Shown here: one piece after another, positions 36,850 through 45,105 of the stretch | How positions within the stretch are numbered: position 1 is the first letter of the stretch | How the letters are laid out: every line of letters begins with the position of its first letter | Origin: Serratia sp. AKBS12 | Lineage (GTDB): Bacteria > Pseudomonadota > Gammaproteobacteria > Enterobacterales > Enterobacteriaceae | Length of the DNA: 64,000 nucleotides | Assembly (NCBI RefSeq): GCF_024793895.1 | Contig: NZ_JANUSB010000015.1 | Location: 620,001 to 684,000 of the forward strand | Direction: 5' to 3' | Translations under genes and position numbers: made by a program | The notes under the pieces: generated by a model | Databases searched by the model: none | Seen by the model: only the letters and a program-made list of their open reading frames with translations | Told to the model about the DNA's origin: nothing

Positions 36850-37167
36850 TAAAAAAAGCGCCGATGAAGGCGCCTAAATATGCAACACAGCTTGTAGAGC
36901 CCAGCTCCAGGAGGAGTGGTGAACTTGTTGCCATTGTAAGAACGCCGGGCGGCAGAGAATATAGGCAAACTCCTAAAGCCGACGTCGCGTGTCATGCCTG
37001 GTACAATTTGCTCTGGCAAATGGCGAGGCTGATGACGAATGAAATATCGGCGCATCGGCGATAAAATCGGCATGCCGGGCTGAAACTTGAGCGTTTATCT
37101 CCCTTTAGCGTTTTTAGCGACGAAAACAGTTGCTATTGATCGCCCGTCATGAGTTAATGATTCCCGG
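36850..37167. other. 318-bp gap upstream of the cold-shock leader
   Basis: This holds a weak minus-strand hairpin (GCGCC 36858-36862 with GGCGC 36869-36873) followed on that strand by seven Ts, which could end an unseen minus-strand transcript. A 46-codon hydrophobic frame (36794-36934, minus) overlaps it but has no ribosome binding site. The right part should contain the promoter for the cold-shock gene. Confidence 0.3.
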
Positions 37168-37341
37168 CCTGTGGTACAGACCTATTTATGCACGACATTT
37201 TGAGTAAAGTAGTTCAAATTTAAAGCGTTATCCCTGATAACCCTTCTATGACGAATTTCCTTTCTAGTGCCTCCATAAGTAACTGATGACCGGCTATAAC
37301 ATGCCCATGGTGGCTTACATTTAATATTGAAGGAAATAGAC
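37168..37341 (+). promoter_or_regulatory. cspA-type cold-shock 5' leader
   Basis: The leader contains the cold-box core GTACAGACC (37174-37182). About 50 bases later comes a GTTATCCCTGATAACCC stretch and an ATTTCCTTTC stretch, in the same order as in the 159-nt E. coli cspA leader. The total, about 170 nt to the ATG, fits the cspA thermosensor class. The transcription start near 37168 is inferred from the cold-box position. Confidence 0.7.
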
Positions 37342-37554
37342 ATGTCTAACATGATCAAAGGTCAAGTGAAGTGGTTCAACGAGTCTAAAGGTTTTGGTTT
37401 CATCACTCCTGCTGACGGCAGCAAAGACGTGTTCGTACACTTTTCTGCTATCCAGGATCAAGGCTTCAAGACCCTGGCTGAAGGCCAGAACGTTCAGTTC
37501 TCTATCGAGAACGGCGCTAAAGGTCCATCAGCGGCTAACGTTACCGCTATCTAA
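37342..37554 (+). CDS. CspA-family cold shock protein
   Basis: The 70-residue OB-fold protein carries RNP1 KGFGFITP and RNP2 VFVHFSAIQ, which bind single-stranded RNA and DNA. The body looks like E. coli CspC and CspE ([20 protein letters not shown]), while the extended N-terminus (MSNM) and the cold-box leader are of the CspA type. AAGGA lies seven bases before the ATG at 37342. A strong terminator follows. I leave the symbol open because paralogues cannot be told apart here. Confidence 0.95.
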   Translation: MSNMIKGQVKWFNESKGFGFITPADGSKDVFVHFSAIQDQGFKTLAEGQNVQFSIENGAKGPSAANVTAI

Positions 37555-37576
37555 TCGGCTTGTTGCTGATTGATAA

Positions 37577-37600
37577 AAACCCGCCAAGGCGGGTTTTTTT
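37577..37600 (+). terminator. Intrinsic terminator after the cold-shock gene
   Basis: AACCCGC and GCGGGTT (stem around CAAG) are followed by seven Ts, 22 bp after the stop codon. Confidence 0.9.
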
Positions 37601-37624
37601 GTGCCTGTTATTTGGCAAAGGTAC

Positions 37625-37710
37625 AAAAAAAGCCCGCAGGTCTGCGGGCGAAAGTTCCTTGTTACTGCATGTACAGATGTTCCTCTGGGGGGACCATCTG
37701 CGAATAGGCT
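37625..37710 (-). ncRNA. Candidate terminated small RNA between csp and dsrB
   Basis: On the minus strand a strong terminator (GCCCGCAG, 37649-37642, with CTGCGGGC, 37639-37632, then seven Ts) has no coding gene in front of it. Just upstream lies a second hairpin, CAGATG with CATCTG (37695-37700 and 37674-37679), extended by a TCC/GGA inner stem. An unpaired A-rich stretch (AGTAACAAGGAAC) separates the two, as in Hfq-bound RNAs. The 5' end and promoter are not clear. Confidence 0.4.
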
Positions 37711-37873
37711 AACCGTTGGGCATGCTGGATTCTGCGGGCAAAACGTTAAGGAAGCGAAAAAGTGCCGGCTGTGGATGGCTATGCTCGTTGGCGGTGGTGG
37801 GTGAAGCGCCGCACCGTGTTTCTTGCCGCGTTGTGTAATACACTGACTAGAGAAACAGATGATGAGGTCAACG

Positions 37874-38074
37874 ATGAAAGTAAAAGATTTGGTGACGGTC
37901 AAAACCGACGGCGGGCCGCGGCGCGAAGGAGTTATCCTGGCGGTGGAAGCGTTTAATGAAGGAACCATGTATCTGGTGGCGCTGGAGGAGTATCCGTCCG
38001 GCGTCTGGTTCTTTAACGAGATTGACAGCCGTGATGGTACCTTTGTCGAACCGCGTATAGCGGCGGATCAATAA
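37874..38074 (+). CDS. dsrB: DsrB
   Basis: The 66-residue protein matches E. coli DsrB (62 residues) almost throughout: [34 protein letters not shown] and [15 protein letters not shown]. Its function is unknown; in E. coli it is expressed in stationary phase under RpoS. The ATG at 37874 follows GAGG at good spacing. It is convergent with rcsA, as in E. coli. Confidence 0.93.
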   Translation: MKVKDLVTVKTDGGPRREGVILAVEAFNEGTMYLVALEEYPSGVWFFNEIDSRDGTFVEPRIAADQ

Positions 38075-38209
38075 TCTCGCGGCTGGCGCAGCCAGTTGCA
38101 GGGTGTTGAATGGTTTTTCCAGGAAATAATATTCATCTGTAACAATCGCGTTACCTTACCGAATATTGCTGCTCATTTATCAATTAACGTCGATTTAACA
38201 TCAGGCGCC

Positions 38210-38247
38210 GTTTATCCGCTGCATTATTTATGCCGCAGCGGATAAAC
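38210..38247. repeat. 13-bp perfect inverted repeat between dsrB and rcsA
   Basis: GTTTATCCGCTGC (38210-38222) and its exact complement (38235-38247) flank a 12-base AT-rich loop. There is no T-run, so it is either a 3'-end stabilising hairpin shared by the two convergent transcripts or a protein site. Confidence 0.6.
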
Positions 38248-38334
38248 TATTGGCACGGGATAAATAGAACCCGTAGTGCTAGAGGCGGCTAATAACTCCG
38301 CCGGCTGTGGACGATCATGATACTTATCCGCATA

Positions 38335-38964
38335 TTATCGGCTATTAACAAATATTCCACTGGTCAGCGTGTCGGTTAAACGAACAACGTGGTAAATAAT
38401 CTGCTTGTTGTGCGTTTTTATCTTCCTTTTGATATTTCCCTTATGGGATGACACCGTTTTTGCTTTAATTTGCATCTGGTCGGATATCTGGATGGTCCCC
38501 TGTCCGGACATCCACATGCGCAACATATTTGATTCCGTTTGGCTTAGGGTAACCGGCGTCTGGTCGAGATTGACCTTTTCCGCACGTGGCGCCTTGCGTT
38601 CAAGATAGTGACCAAGTAGCTGATTCATGGTCTCTGGCTTGATCGATTTTGACGAAATGATGACATTTTTACGAACATATAAATAATCGTCAAAATGTAC
38701 GTTGGTAATAGCCATGAAAATGAAGAATAACGTATCCGGGTTAAGAGAAATCACCCGTTTTATTCGTTCCGTGGCGTTGGCTTCATGGATGAAACAGTCT
38801 TCATTAATAAACACCAGGCTGGGCTTTAGCCGGTTGCACTTTTCATGCAGGCTGGCTATGTCCGTAATAGCATTTATATGACGTTTCTTGACTCCATGCG
38901 TCGTCAGGTAGTCGGTAAGACCCAGCCGCGTATAGCTGCATGAGTCCATGATGATCGTTGGCAT
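38335..38964 (-). CDS. rcsA: RcsA, capsule-synthesis co-activator
   Basis: The 209-residue LuxR-type regulator matches E. coli RcsA from end to end, especially the helix-turn-helix end ([20 protein letters not shown], then [16 protein letters not shown]). RcsA pairs with RcsB to activate colanic acid-type capsule genes and its own gene. The protein is short-lived because of Lon. GGGGG lies six bases before the ATG. An RcsAB-like box lies 89 bp upstream and the upstream DNA is very AT-rich. Confidence 0.96.
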   Translation of the reverse strand: MPTIIMDSCSYTRLGLTDYLTTHGVKKRHINAITDIASLHEKCNRLKPSLVFINEDCFIHEANATERIKRVISLNPDTLFFIFMAITNVHFDDYLYVRKNVIISSKSIKPETMNQLLGHYLERKAPRAEKVNLDQTPVTLSQTESNMLRMWMSGQGTIQISDQMQIKAKTVSSHKGNIKRKIKTHNKQIIYHVVRLTDTLTSGIFVNSR

Positions 38965-39052
38965 ATCGCACCCCCACTTAAATCCGTTTTACCGCGGTAA
39001 TAATGAGAAAAAGCCTAAAAGCCAAAAGGCAAAAAAAACAAAATGTACTAAT

Positions 39053-39066
39053 TAAGAATGTTCTAT
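39053..39066. promoter_or_regulatory. RcsAB box upstream of rcsA
   Basis: TAAGAATGTTCTAT agrees with the published-type consensus TAAGAATATTCCTA (from memory) at about 10-11 of 14 positions and is itself nearly palindromic. It lies 89 bp upstream of the rcsA start codon, where autoactivation by RcsA-RcsB is known in E. coli. Confidence 0.6.
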
Positions 39067-39410
39067 CAACAAAAGAGAAACGGCTCAATGACATTTTCTG
39101 ACTTAGCTTATCAATCAGCATGATCCATAAGTTTGGCTTAAGTCAGTCAAACATGCTGCGGTCTTGGCCTGGTGTGAAGACTGGCAATCCAGGCCTGAGC
39201 GATCGACACGCAACCCGCTCTCTCATTGATTCTGTTTATCATGTCACGAAATTAAATTTTAGATTGCTAAGAAAATTCTTAAAAAAAATTCATGTGTTGT
39301 TTTTTTATCACTTTTTTGGCTATTTTTTCTTCCGCTTGGGGTAGGTGTTATCCGGCTGGAACAAGAAAACTCTTATATATCATATAATTAGTGATCATAT
39401 GGTTTGCGCA

Positions 39411-39443
39411 TGATAATGATAACCTTTTCATTTGTTATCATTA
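39411..39443. promoter_or_regulatory. Fur-like inverted repeat without an obvious target gene
   Basis: AATGATAAC (39415-39423) and GTTATCATT (39434-39442) are exact complements with a 10-base spacer, and the left arm extends to TGATAATGATAACC. The left 19 bp agree with the Fur consensus GATAATGATAATCATTATC at about 14 positions. It lies 450 bp upstream of rcsA and faces only gene ends on the other side. Confidence 0.45.
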
Positions 39444-39672
39444 ACGTTTCTTTCCTAACACATTGGTGCAACATTTCCCTGGTGCGACGTTACATAAAAT
39501 TAAACTGTAACAGGCAGATAGCAATTTTTCGCCGTTACCGTGCGGCGTCAGCGGTGGGAAAATTGTGAATTAATTGGTTTTTCTGAACTGTTGCGGCAGA
39601 TACTTGCCGGTATCCCTCAGCAAGAAGGATACCGGCGGTAGGCAAGCCAGGCGCGTTAGCCGGCGGGGTAGC

Positions 39673-40863
39673 TTACCAATAGCGCTTCCAGCTCTGCGTC
39701 AGCCGCGTCAGGGCTTCCAGGTAGAAATAGTCACCCCAGCTGCAGCATTCATCAATGCCTTTGCCGCTGGCCATATGGTAGACCGAATGCTTCAGCAGGC
39801 CGTCGATGGGTTCATCGTCCTGTGCCAGATACTTCTCGGTCAGTGACGCCATGATGCGCAACGCCATTTCTTCATAGCTGGCGCGCTCGGTGTCCAGCAG
39901 CGGTAACTGACCAACCAGTTCCAGTAGGCCGCAAACCGCAATCGCCGCCGCCGAACTGTCGCGCGGCTGATCGGTGCCCAGCAATGCCAGATCCCAATGA
40001 CACACCTCATCTTGCGGTAAACGGTTGATGAAGTAATTTGCCAGCCGCTTGGCCAGATCGACCATCTGGCGTTCGCCGCTGTAGGCGAAGCTCAACAGGA
40101 AACCGTAAATGCCCCAGGCCTGGCCGCGTGACCAACAGGAGTCATCGGCGTAGCCCTGGTGGGTATTGCCGTAACGCGGCTTCCCGGTGACGGTATCCAT
40201 ATAATAGGTGTGATAGGTTGAGGCATCCGGCCGCACAATGTAACGCGCCGCCTGGGCTGCGTGGTGACGCGCGGCATCGGCAAAGCGTGGGTCGCCGGTT
40301 TGCTCGCTCGCCCAGTACAGCAACGGCAGGTTCATATTGCAGTCGATGATCATGCGTCCGGCCTGTTCGGGATCGTGCAGATCGCCCCAGGCCTGGATAA
40401 TGCCGGCCTGGGGGTTGAAGCGTTCCAACAAGGCTTCTGCGGCCAGCAGCGAAAAACCGCGTGCCGGGCGATTGCCGGTCAGCCGCCAGGCGCTGACGCA
40501 CGACAGCGTATACAGAAAGCCCAGATCGTGGGTGGCAGTATCCTGGCGGCGCGTGATGCGCTCGCCAAAGGACAGTACGTTAACCTCGGCGGCGCGACGA
40601 TATTTGTCATCGCCGGTCAGTTCGAACGCCAGCCACAGCTGGCCAGTCCAAAAGCTGGTGGTCCATTCGACGTTTTCCGTCAGCGGGTAACGGCCATCGA
40701 TACAGGTTTCACCGGGAAAACGTTCGCCAAAGCGCGCCATATTGCGATCGATTTTGTTCAGTACGCTATGCCGAGCCGCATTTAAGCGCTGTGCCAGCGC
40801 GGTACGGTCAAGCTGGTGCAGTTCAATGGGGCGCAACTTTTCGTGCGTGACGGATACGGACAT
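39673..40863 (-). CDS. Glycoside hydrolase family 88 unsaturated uronyl hydrolase
   Basis: The 396-residue (alpha/alpha)6 barrel enzyme removes the 4,5-unsaturated uronic acid left by polysaccharide lyases. The two catalytic-type aspartates are visible: Asp113 in HDLGFLYTL and Asp174 in IIDCNMNLP, the same motifs as in Bacillus UGL. WTTSFWTGQLWL and ERGQAWGIYG-like SRGQAWGIYGF are family blocks. It is cytoplasmic (no signal peptide), so disaccharides must be imported, probably by the MFS protein 23 bp upstream. GAAGGA precedes the ATG at 40863. Confidence 0.92.
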   Translation of the reverse strand: MSVSVTHEKLRPIELHQLDRTALAQRLNAARHSVLNKIDRNMARFGERFPGETCIDGRYPLTENVEWTTSFWTGQLWLAFELTGDDKYRRAAEVNVLSFGERITRRQDTATHDLGFLYTLSCVSAWRLTGNRPARGFSLLAAEALLERFNPQAGIIQAWGDLHDPEQAGRMIIDCNMNLPLLYWASEQTGDPRFADAARHHAAQAARYIVRPDASTYHTYYMDTVTGKPRYGNTHQGYADDSCWSRGQAWGIYGFLLSFAYSGERQMVDLAKRLANYFINRLPQDEVCHWDLALLGTDQPRDSSAAAIAVCGLLELVGQLPLLDTERASYEEMALRIMASLTEKYLAQDDEPIDGLLKHSVYHMASGKGIDECCSWGDYFYLEALTRLTQSWKRYW

Positions 40864-40886
40864 GCTGATTTTCCTTCTACGGCAGA

Positions 40887-42167
40887 TTATCGTTTCAATG
40901 TGGTGAGATCGGCATTCTTCGCCAGCGGCGGCGTTGCGCGTACCGGCCGTTTGTTTTGGCAACTGGACAGCGTAAAGGCTGAAACGCCGGTGAATAACAG
41001 GGCGATACAGCCCATGATCAGGTAGGTATGCTCAAAACCGATGCGGTCATACAGATAGCCGGCTGGCGGCGCGATGACGATCGAGCCGACGTAGATCATT
41101 GCCTGATAGCCCAGCAGATACATGGTGGCATTGACGCGCTTGCTGAAGTGTTCGGCAATGTATTTGAATACCGAGATCAGCAGCATTGAAATTTCCATGC
41201 CGTAAAATGGTTTGATAATCGAGATCACCAGCGGATCGCTGGTCAGGCCGGAGGCTATCAAGCGTGCACCGACCAGCACACCGGTAAACAGCAATCCCTT
41301 TTTGGCGCCGAAATGGTTAACCAAAAACGGGATCGCCATCATCATCAGGAATTCGAGGCCGGACTGTAGGGTGCTCAGATAGCCGTACATGGCATTGCCC
41401 TGCGCCTGACTGTCAAAGAAAGACACGAAATAGCGCGGGAACTGCTGTTCGGCGATAAACATCATCCAGGCAACGCCGGCGACGTACAGACTGAACATCC
41501 AGAACTTACGGTTCCTCAGCAGCGTGATGACGTCGGCAAAGACGATTTTTTCTTGCGCTATCACATCGTTATTCCGCAATTGGGCCTCGCCGATGCGCAA
41601 ACTGAACAGCACCGCCAACATCAGCAGCGAGGTCGCGCTGCTGAGCATGAAATTCATCACCGGCGAGATATTGAACAGCAGGCCGGAAAACGATGCGGCC
41701 AACGCCCACCCCAGTGACCCCCACATGCGTATCTGGCCGAACTCCAGCCCATACAGCCGGCTGAAACGATCGGCGTAGGATTCCGATGCCGCCACCCCGG
41801 CGTACCAACCCAGACTGAGATACAGTGCGCCGATGATAATGCCGATCGGCGTGTGGCTGGCGAGCAATGGCTGATAAACGTAAATGAAAAACGGCGCCAT
41901 CAATGCCGAGGTCAACACCACGAAATACAGCAGATTCTTGCTCATGCCGATTTTATCCATGATGTAGCCGTAAACTGGCTTCATGATCACCGCAAAAATG
42001 CCGTTGACGGCAAACACGCTGCCGATGGTAACGCTGTCCAGTCCGGCTTTTTGAGCCAGCCACAGCGTATACAGTCCGAAGCTGGCCGACCAGGTGAAGA
42101 AATACAGGAAAATAAAACTGCTCATCTTGTAATAAGCCGATTTGGTCGGCGTGGTGAAGGCATTCAT
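40887..42167 (-). CDS. MFS oligosaccharide symporter (LacY/OHS-like)
   Basis: The 426-residue protein has about 12 membrane helices and begins with YYKMSSFIFLYFFTWSASFGLYTLWL, similar to LacY-type oligosaccharide:H+ symporters. KPVYGYIMDKIGMSK is the loop 2-3 region and ESYADRFSRLYGLEFGQIRMWGSLGWA the typical middle block. Placed between a GH88 hydrolase and a DUF2264 enzyme, it should take up unsaturated uronic oligosaccharides, for which related carriers such as RhiT are known in pectinolytic bacteria. The exact sugar is unknown. Confidence 0.88.
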   Translation of the reverse strand: MNAFTTPTKSAYYKMSSFIFLYFFTWSASFGLYTLWLAQKAGLDSVTIGSVFAVNGIFAVIMKPVYGYIMDKIGMSKNLLYFVVLTSALMAPFFIYVYQPLLASHTPIGIIIGALYLSLGWYAGVAASESYADRFSRLYGLEFGQIRMWGSLGWALAASFSGLLFNISPVMNFMLSSATSLLMLAVLFSLRIGEAQLRNNDVIAQEKIVFADVITLLRNRKFWMFSLYVAGVAWMMFIAEQQFPRYFVSFFDSQAQGNAMYGYLSTLQSGLEFLMMMAIPFLVNHFGAKKGLLFTGVLVGARLIASGLTSDPLVISIIKPFYGMEISMLLISVFKYIAEHFSKRVNATMYLLGYQAMIYVGSIVIAPPAGYLYDRIGFEHTYLIMGCIALLFTGVSAFTLSSCQNKRPVRATPPLAKNADLTTLKR

Positions 42168-42202
42168 ATCAACTCCTGTAGAGCGGATGCGTATTGTTAT
42201 GG

Positions 42203-44032
42203 TTAACGCGCTATCGTCAGCGTGCGTTGTGGGGAGGTCACGACGATCCGCGTGCCGTCAATACGGCAGCTCGGTTGCGGATCGCGTAGCCGGGCAGCGT
42301 GGCGATGGGCCGCAGCAGCGCAAACCAGCCAGTGCTCGCCCGGTAGCAACGTGTGGGTAAGTACGGGAATGGCCGCGGTTTCGGCGAACAGAATATTGCT
42401 GTTGGGCGGTGTAATGACGGTGGTGGCTGTCCGCTGCCGCTGCGAGCCAAGATCGTGAAGCGTACTGAAACCGTGAACGTCGTCGACGCTGCTGACGCCG
42501 TCGGCGCAGTGGCACGGCGTGGTGCGGCGATAGGGTACGGCAAAGCCGCCTTCTGCGCTGTGCAGCGTACGCGCGCTGGTGACGTGGTGAACCCGTAGAT
42601 GCCAGTCGCCGCAGGCAACCAGCCAGGTGGTGATGGCAACGTCGTGCCACGGTGACCAGCGGCTGACGATGTAATCCGCATGGGTTGCTACCGCGCTGCA
42701 TTCACGGCGACCGCGGTAATAGCCGTCCTGCTCTGCCAACAGCAGCATTGAGTCGCCGGCCGCATGATTCAGAGCGTAACGGCCACGTTCAATGGTGAAG
42801 CCAAACAGGTTGGAATAGGCAAACTTGGTGTACTTGGCCTCGGTATTAACATAGTTGTTCAGCTCCAGTTGGCCGGAGGTCAGCATATAGACGTGTTCTG
42901 CCTCGGCGTCGTGCACCAGAATCTGGTTGGCCTGCGGAATGCTGCGCTGGCGTGCCAGGGGGGGCAATGGCCGCTCTTCGGCCTGCCAAAAGGCGTGTCT
43001 TGCCGGTAGCGCCAACACCAGAAACAGTTTGCAGGCCCAATATGGCGACCCCGGCGCATTGTAGTCCTCGGCCATGGCCAGGTTGGGATAGGCATAACCG
43101 ACGCTCAGTACGCCGTCGCGATCAAAAATCGGCTGTGCCAGCCACCAACGCAGATGGCGTAGAATCAGCCCCTTCACCGTACCCATGTCGAAAACGTCCA
43201 GTTCGGCAAATGCCACCGCACTCCAGAACGCCGCTTCGGCAAAACGATAGGTCAGGCTGCGACCGAACGGCACCGCAGAGCCGTCGGCGGAAAACAGGTA
43301 AATGAAGTCCTGGGCAAAGCAGCGCGCGCGCTCACGCAGGCACCGGGCTCGCTGTGGGTCGACATCTGCCATCAGCGTGGCATACAGCAGGCCGTAATAA
43401 TGGAATGCCATCGAAATGTAATAATCACGTGGACGCCCCGGCCCGTCGGCATACCAACCTCCGCCAAGATAATAGTCCTCCATTTTGTCGAACAGGGCAG
43501 CGATCAGCGCGGCGTCGTAGGGCAAACCGGCTTGCTTAAAGCCCATTTGCACCATAATGGGGAAGTAGTTCCAGTTGTTGTTCGGGATGACCGCCGTTGC
43601 GCTTTGTTGCAACCAGACGATCAGGTTCCGTTGCTGGGCGGTGTTTAGCTGCGCCAGCAGCTGACCTTTCATCAATGCCAACCCGACGCCAAACGCCGCC
43701 ATTTCCACCACCCGCTGGTCGAACTCGGCGATATCACCCCAGTAAGCCGCGTGCTGCGGGTCACTGCCGTTAATGATTGCGCTGCGATAAAACCCCCAGT
43801 CATCCAGTTCATCGCCACCGGCCAACAGCGGGAAAATGCCCCACAGCATGCGTGACAGCCCTTCCATTTCTGCCACTCCGGCACCGTAATGCGCGGTAAA
43901 GTTGCCCAGCGCAATGCCGCTTTGCCCTGCTGAACAGTAGGGCGTTACCGCAGCAAGCAGTTGCCTCACTGCACGTTGCATATCGCTGCGCGTTGCGAGT
44001 GGGTTAGGATCATCATCGGATCTGTGGTGCAT
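42203..44032 (-). CDS. DUF2264 family protein, polysaccharide-utilisation enzyme
   Basis: The 609-residue protein is of the DUF2264 type: MLWGIFPLLAGG near residue 57, PNNNWNYFPIMVQMGFKQAG near 145, GGGWYADGPGRPRDYYISMAFHYYGLLYA near 190 and a beta-rich C-terminal part. The family is seen in polysaccharide loci and likely acts on uronic acid-containing glycans, but I cannot name the reaction. The ATG at 44032 follows GGAG by seven bases and is preferred over 44050. It heads the operon with the MFS and GH88 genes. Confidence 0.82.
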   Translation of the reverse strand: MHHRSDDDPNPLATRSDMQRAVRQLLAAVTPYCSAGQSGIALGNFTAHYGAGVAEMEGLSRMLWGIFPLLAGGDELDDWGFYRSAIINGSDPQHAAYWGDIAEFDQRVVEMAAFGVGLALMKGQLLAQLNTAQQRNLIVWLQQSATAVIPNNNWNYFPIMVQMGFKQAGLPYDAALIAALFDKMEDYYLGGGWYADGPGRPRDYYISMAFHYYGLLYATLMADVDPQRARCLRERARCFAQDFIYLFSADGSAVPFGRSLTYRFAEAAFWSAVAFAELDVFDMGTVKGLILRHLRWWLAQPIFDRDGVLSVGYAYPNLAMAEDYNAPGSPYWACKLFLVLALPARHAFWQAEERPLPPLARQRSIPQANQILVHDAEAEHVYMLTSGQLELNNYVNTEAKYTKFAYSNLFGFTIERGRYALNHAAGDSMLLLAEQDGYYRGRRECSAVATHADYIVSRWSPWHDVAITTWLVACGDWHLRVHHVTSARTLHSAEGGFAVPYRRTTPCHCADGVSSVDDVHGFSTLHDLGSQRQRTATTVITPPNSNILFAETAAIPVLTHTLLPGEHWLVCAAAAHRHAARLRDPQPSCRIDGTRIVVTSPQRTLTIAR

Positions 44033-44138
44033 GATATTCTCCAAATCCATTGGTGGATCAGGGGGTTAATAGGAGTCTGACGGTGCGTTTTTGCTGAGTG
44101 TCTTGCGGAGGGAATATAAATTAAAACTGCGTTTCAAT

Positions 44139-44154
44139 TGTTATGGCGGTCACA
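44139..44154. promoter_or_regulatory. Predicted CRP site between the glycan operon and araC-type regulator
   Basis: TGTTA-TGGCGG-TCACA differs from TGTGA-N6-TCACA at one position. It lies in the 197-bp divergent gap, 107 bp from the operon start and 76 bp from the regulator start, so catabolite activation of the sugar operon is likely. Confidence 0.6.
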
Positions 44155-44229
44155 AAATTGCCTTTTATTTAAAACCAGCGTTGAAAAAAAACGCCAAAAA
44201 GGCCTTAAATTGCAAAAAACGCGGGGAAA

Positions 44230-45105
44230 ATGTTAAACGGTTGCGGTGGAGATATGGCTGAGCAAAATTATCTGGAACGCATTGCGCTGAATGAACGTTT
44301 TATCAGCTTTAACCGCATGAATATCGGCAGCGCCAACTATTTTCATTGGCACCAGTGTCTGGAAATGCTGTTTGTCAGCCGCGGATACGGCATCGCGATT
44401 GTTGATAACCAGCAGTACACGCTACGACCTGGACGGCTGTTTATTTTCCCGCCGTTCAAACTGCATAAAGTGTTTGTCGAGCAAAACGACGGCAATTGCT
44501 ACCACCGTACCACTCTGCATCTCGAGCATACGGTGATCGAACACTTCCTGCGGCCTTTTCCCCAGCGGCGCGCGCAGTTCCAGCGGCTGTGCTATAGCCA
44601 GAGTAATGCGTTTATCTGCGATCTGGCAGACAGCCAGTTGCAGGTGGAAACCGTTCTGGAGCGCTTTAATCAGCGCTACCTGACGGGAACTCACCAGTTG
44701 GAGGATGTGGCGTTCCTGACGCTGGAGATGATGGCGTTTCTGCCGGAAAAAGAAGGCGAAGCGTTGAAAATCTCTCAGGGAAGTCCGGCGCGTATCATGC
44801 AGTGGGTGGAAGAAAACTATCAGCACAAATTTTCTCTGGCACGCCTGGCTGCAGATCTGGGGCGCTCAAAAAGCTATCTGTCGCGGCTGTTCAGCCGTGA
44901 AACCGGCAGTACCATTCAGGAATATCTTTTGACACGTCGAGTCAAGCGGGCCTGCGAACTGTTGCGCAGCAGCGATCTTGCCATCGGCCAAATCGCCGCT
45001 GCGGTGGGGTTTGCCGATGCACCGTACTTCATCAGCTGTTTTAAAAAAATGCTTGGCCAGACGCCGTTGCAGTATCGCAAGGGCGCGACTGGCCGGGGTG
45101 ATTAA
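44230..45105 (+). CDS. AraC-family regulator of the glycan locus
   Basis: The 291-residue protein has an N-terminal cupin-type effector domain (HQCLEMLFVSRGYGIAIVDNQ near 40, FIFPPFKLHKVFVEQ near 75). Two C-terminal helix-turn-helix units follow (FSLARLAADLGRSKSYLSRLF, then LAIGQIAAAVGFADAPYFISCFKK). It is divergent from the DUF2264-MFS-GH88 operon and most likely activates it when the sugar is bound. The ATG at 44254 is an alternative start; neither has an ideal ribosome binding site. Confidence 0.88.
   Translation: MLNGCGGDMAEQNYLERIALNERFISFNRMNIGSANYFHWHQCLEMLFVSRGYGIAIVDNQQYTLRPGRLFIFPPFKLHKVFVEQNDGNCYHRTTLHLEHTVIEHFLRPFPQRRAQFQRLCYSQSNAFICDLADSQLQVETVLERFNQRYLTGTHQLEDVAFLTLEMMAFLPEKEGEALKISQGSPARIMQWVEENYQHKFSLARLAADLGRSKSYLSRLFSRETGSTIQEYLLTRRVKRACELLRSSDLAIGQIAAAVGFADAPYFISCFKKMLGQTPLQYRKGATGRGD

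Larger units (their letters stand above)
38965..39672. other. 708-bp AT-rich gap upstream of rcsA
   Basis: The stretch holds an RcsAB-like box (39053-39066), several A and T tracts at 39270-39330 that would suit H-NS, a Fur-like inverted repeat (39415-39442) and a 10-bp perfect hairpin beyond the GH88 stop (39606-39615 with 39627-39636). A 74-codon plus-strand frame (39120-39344) has odd composition and no family, so I do not call it. rcsA in E. coli is silenced by H-NS, which fits the AT-rich upstream DNA. Confidence 0.5.

Noticed and set aside
36794..36934. 46-codon hydrophobic frame on the minus strand
   Set aside because: It has no ribosome binding site, and a terminator-like hairpin lies inside it; the downstream 37-residue gene has much better signals.
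38075..38334. Possible DsrA small RNA between dsrB and rcsA
   Set aside because: No match to the DsrA stems or its GGGTCGGGA-type terminator on either strand.
39120..39344. 74-codon plus-strand frame in the rcsA upstream gap
   Set aside because: No ribosome site or family; its Phe/Leu/Lys-rich end follows from the local A/T tracts.
39444..39672. RyhB small RNA beside the Fur-like repeat
   Set aside because: The conserved RyhB core and terminator were not found on either side.
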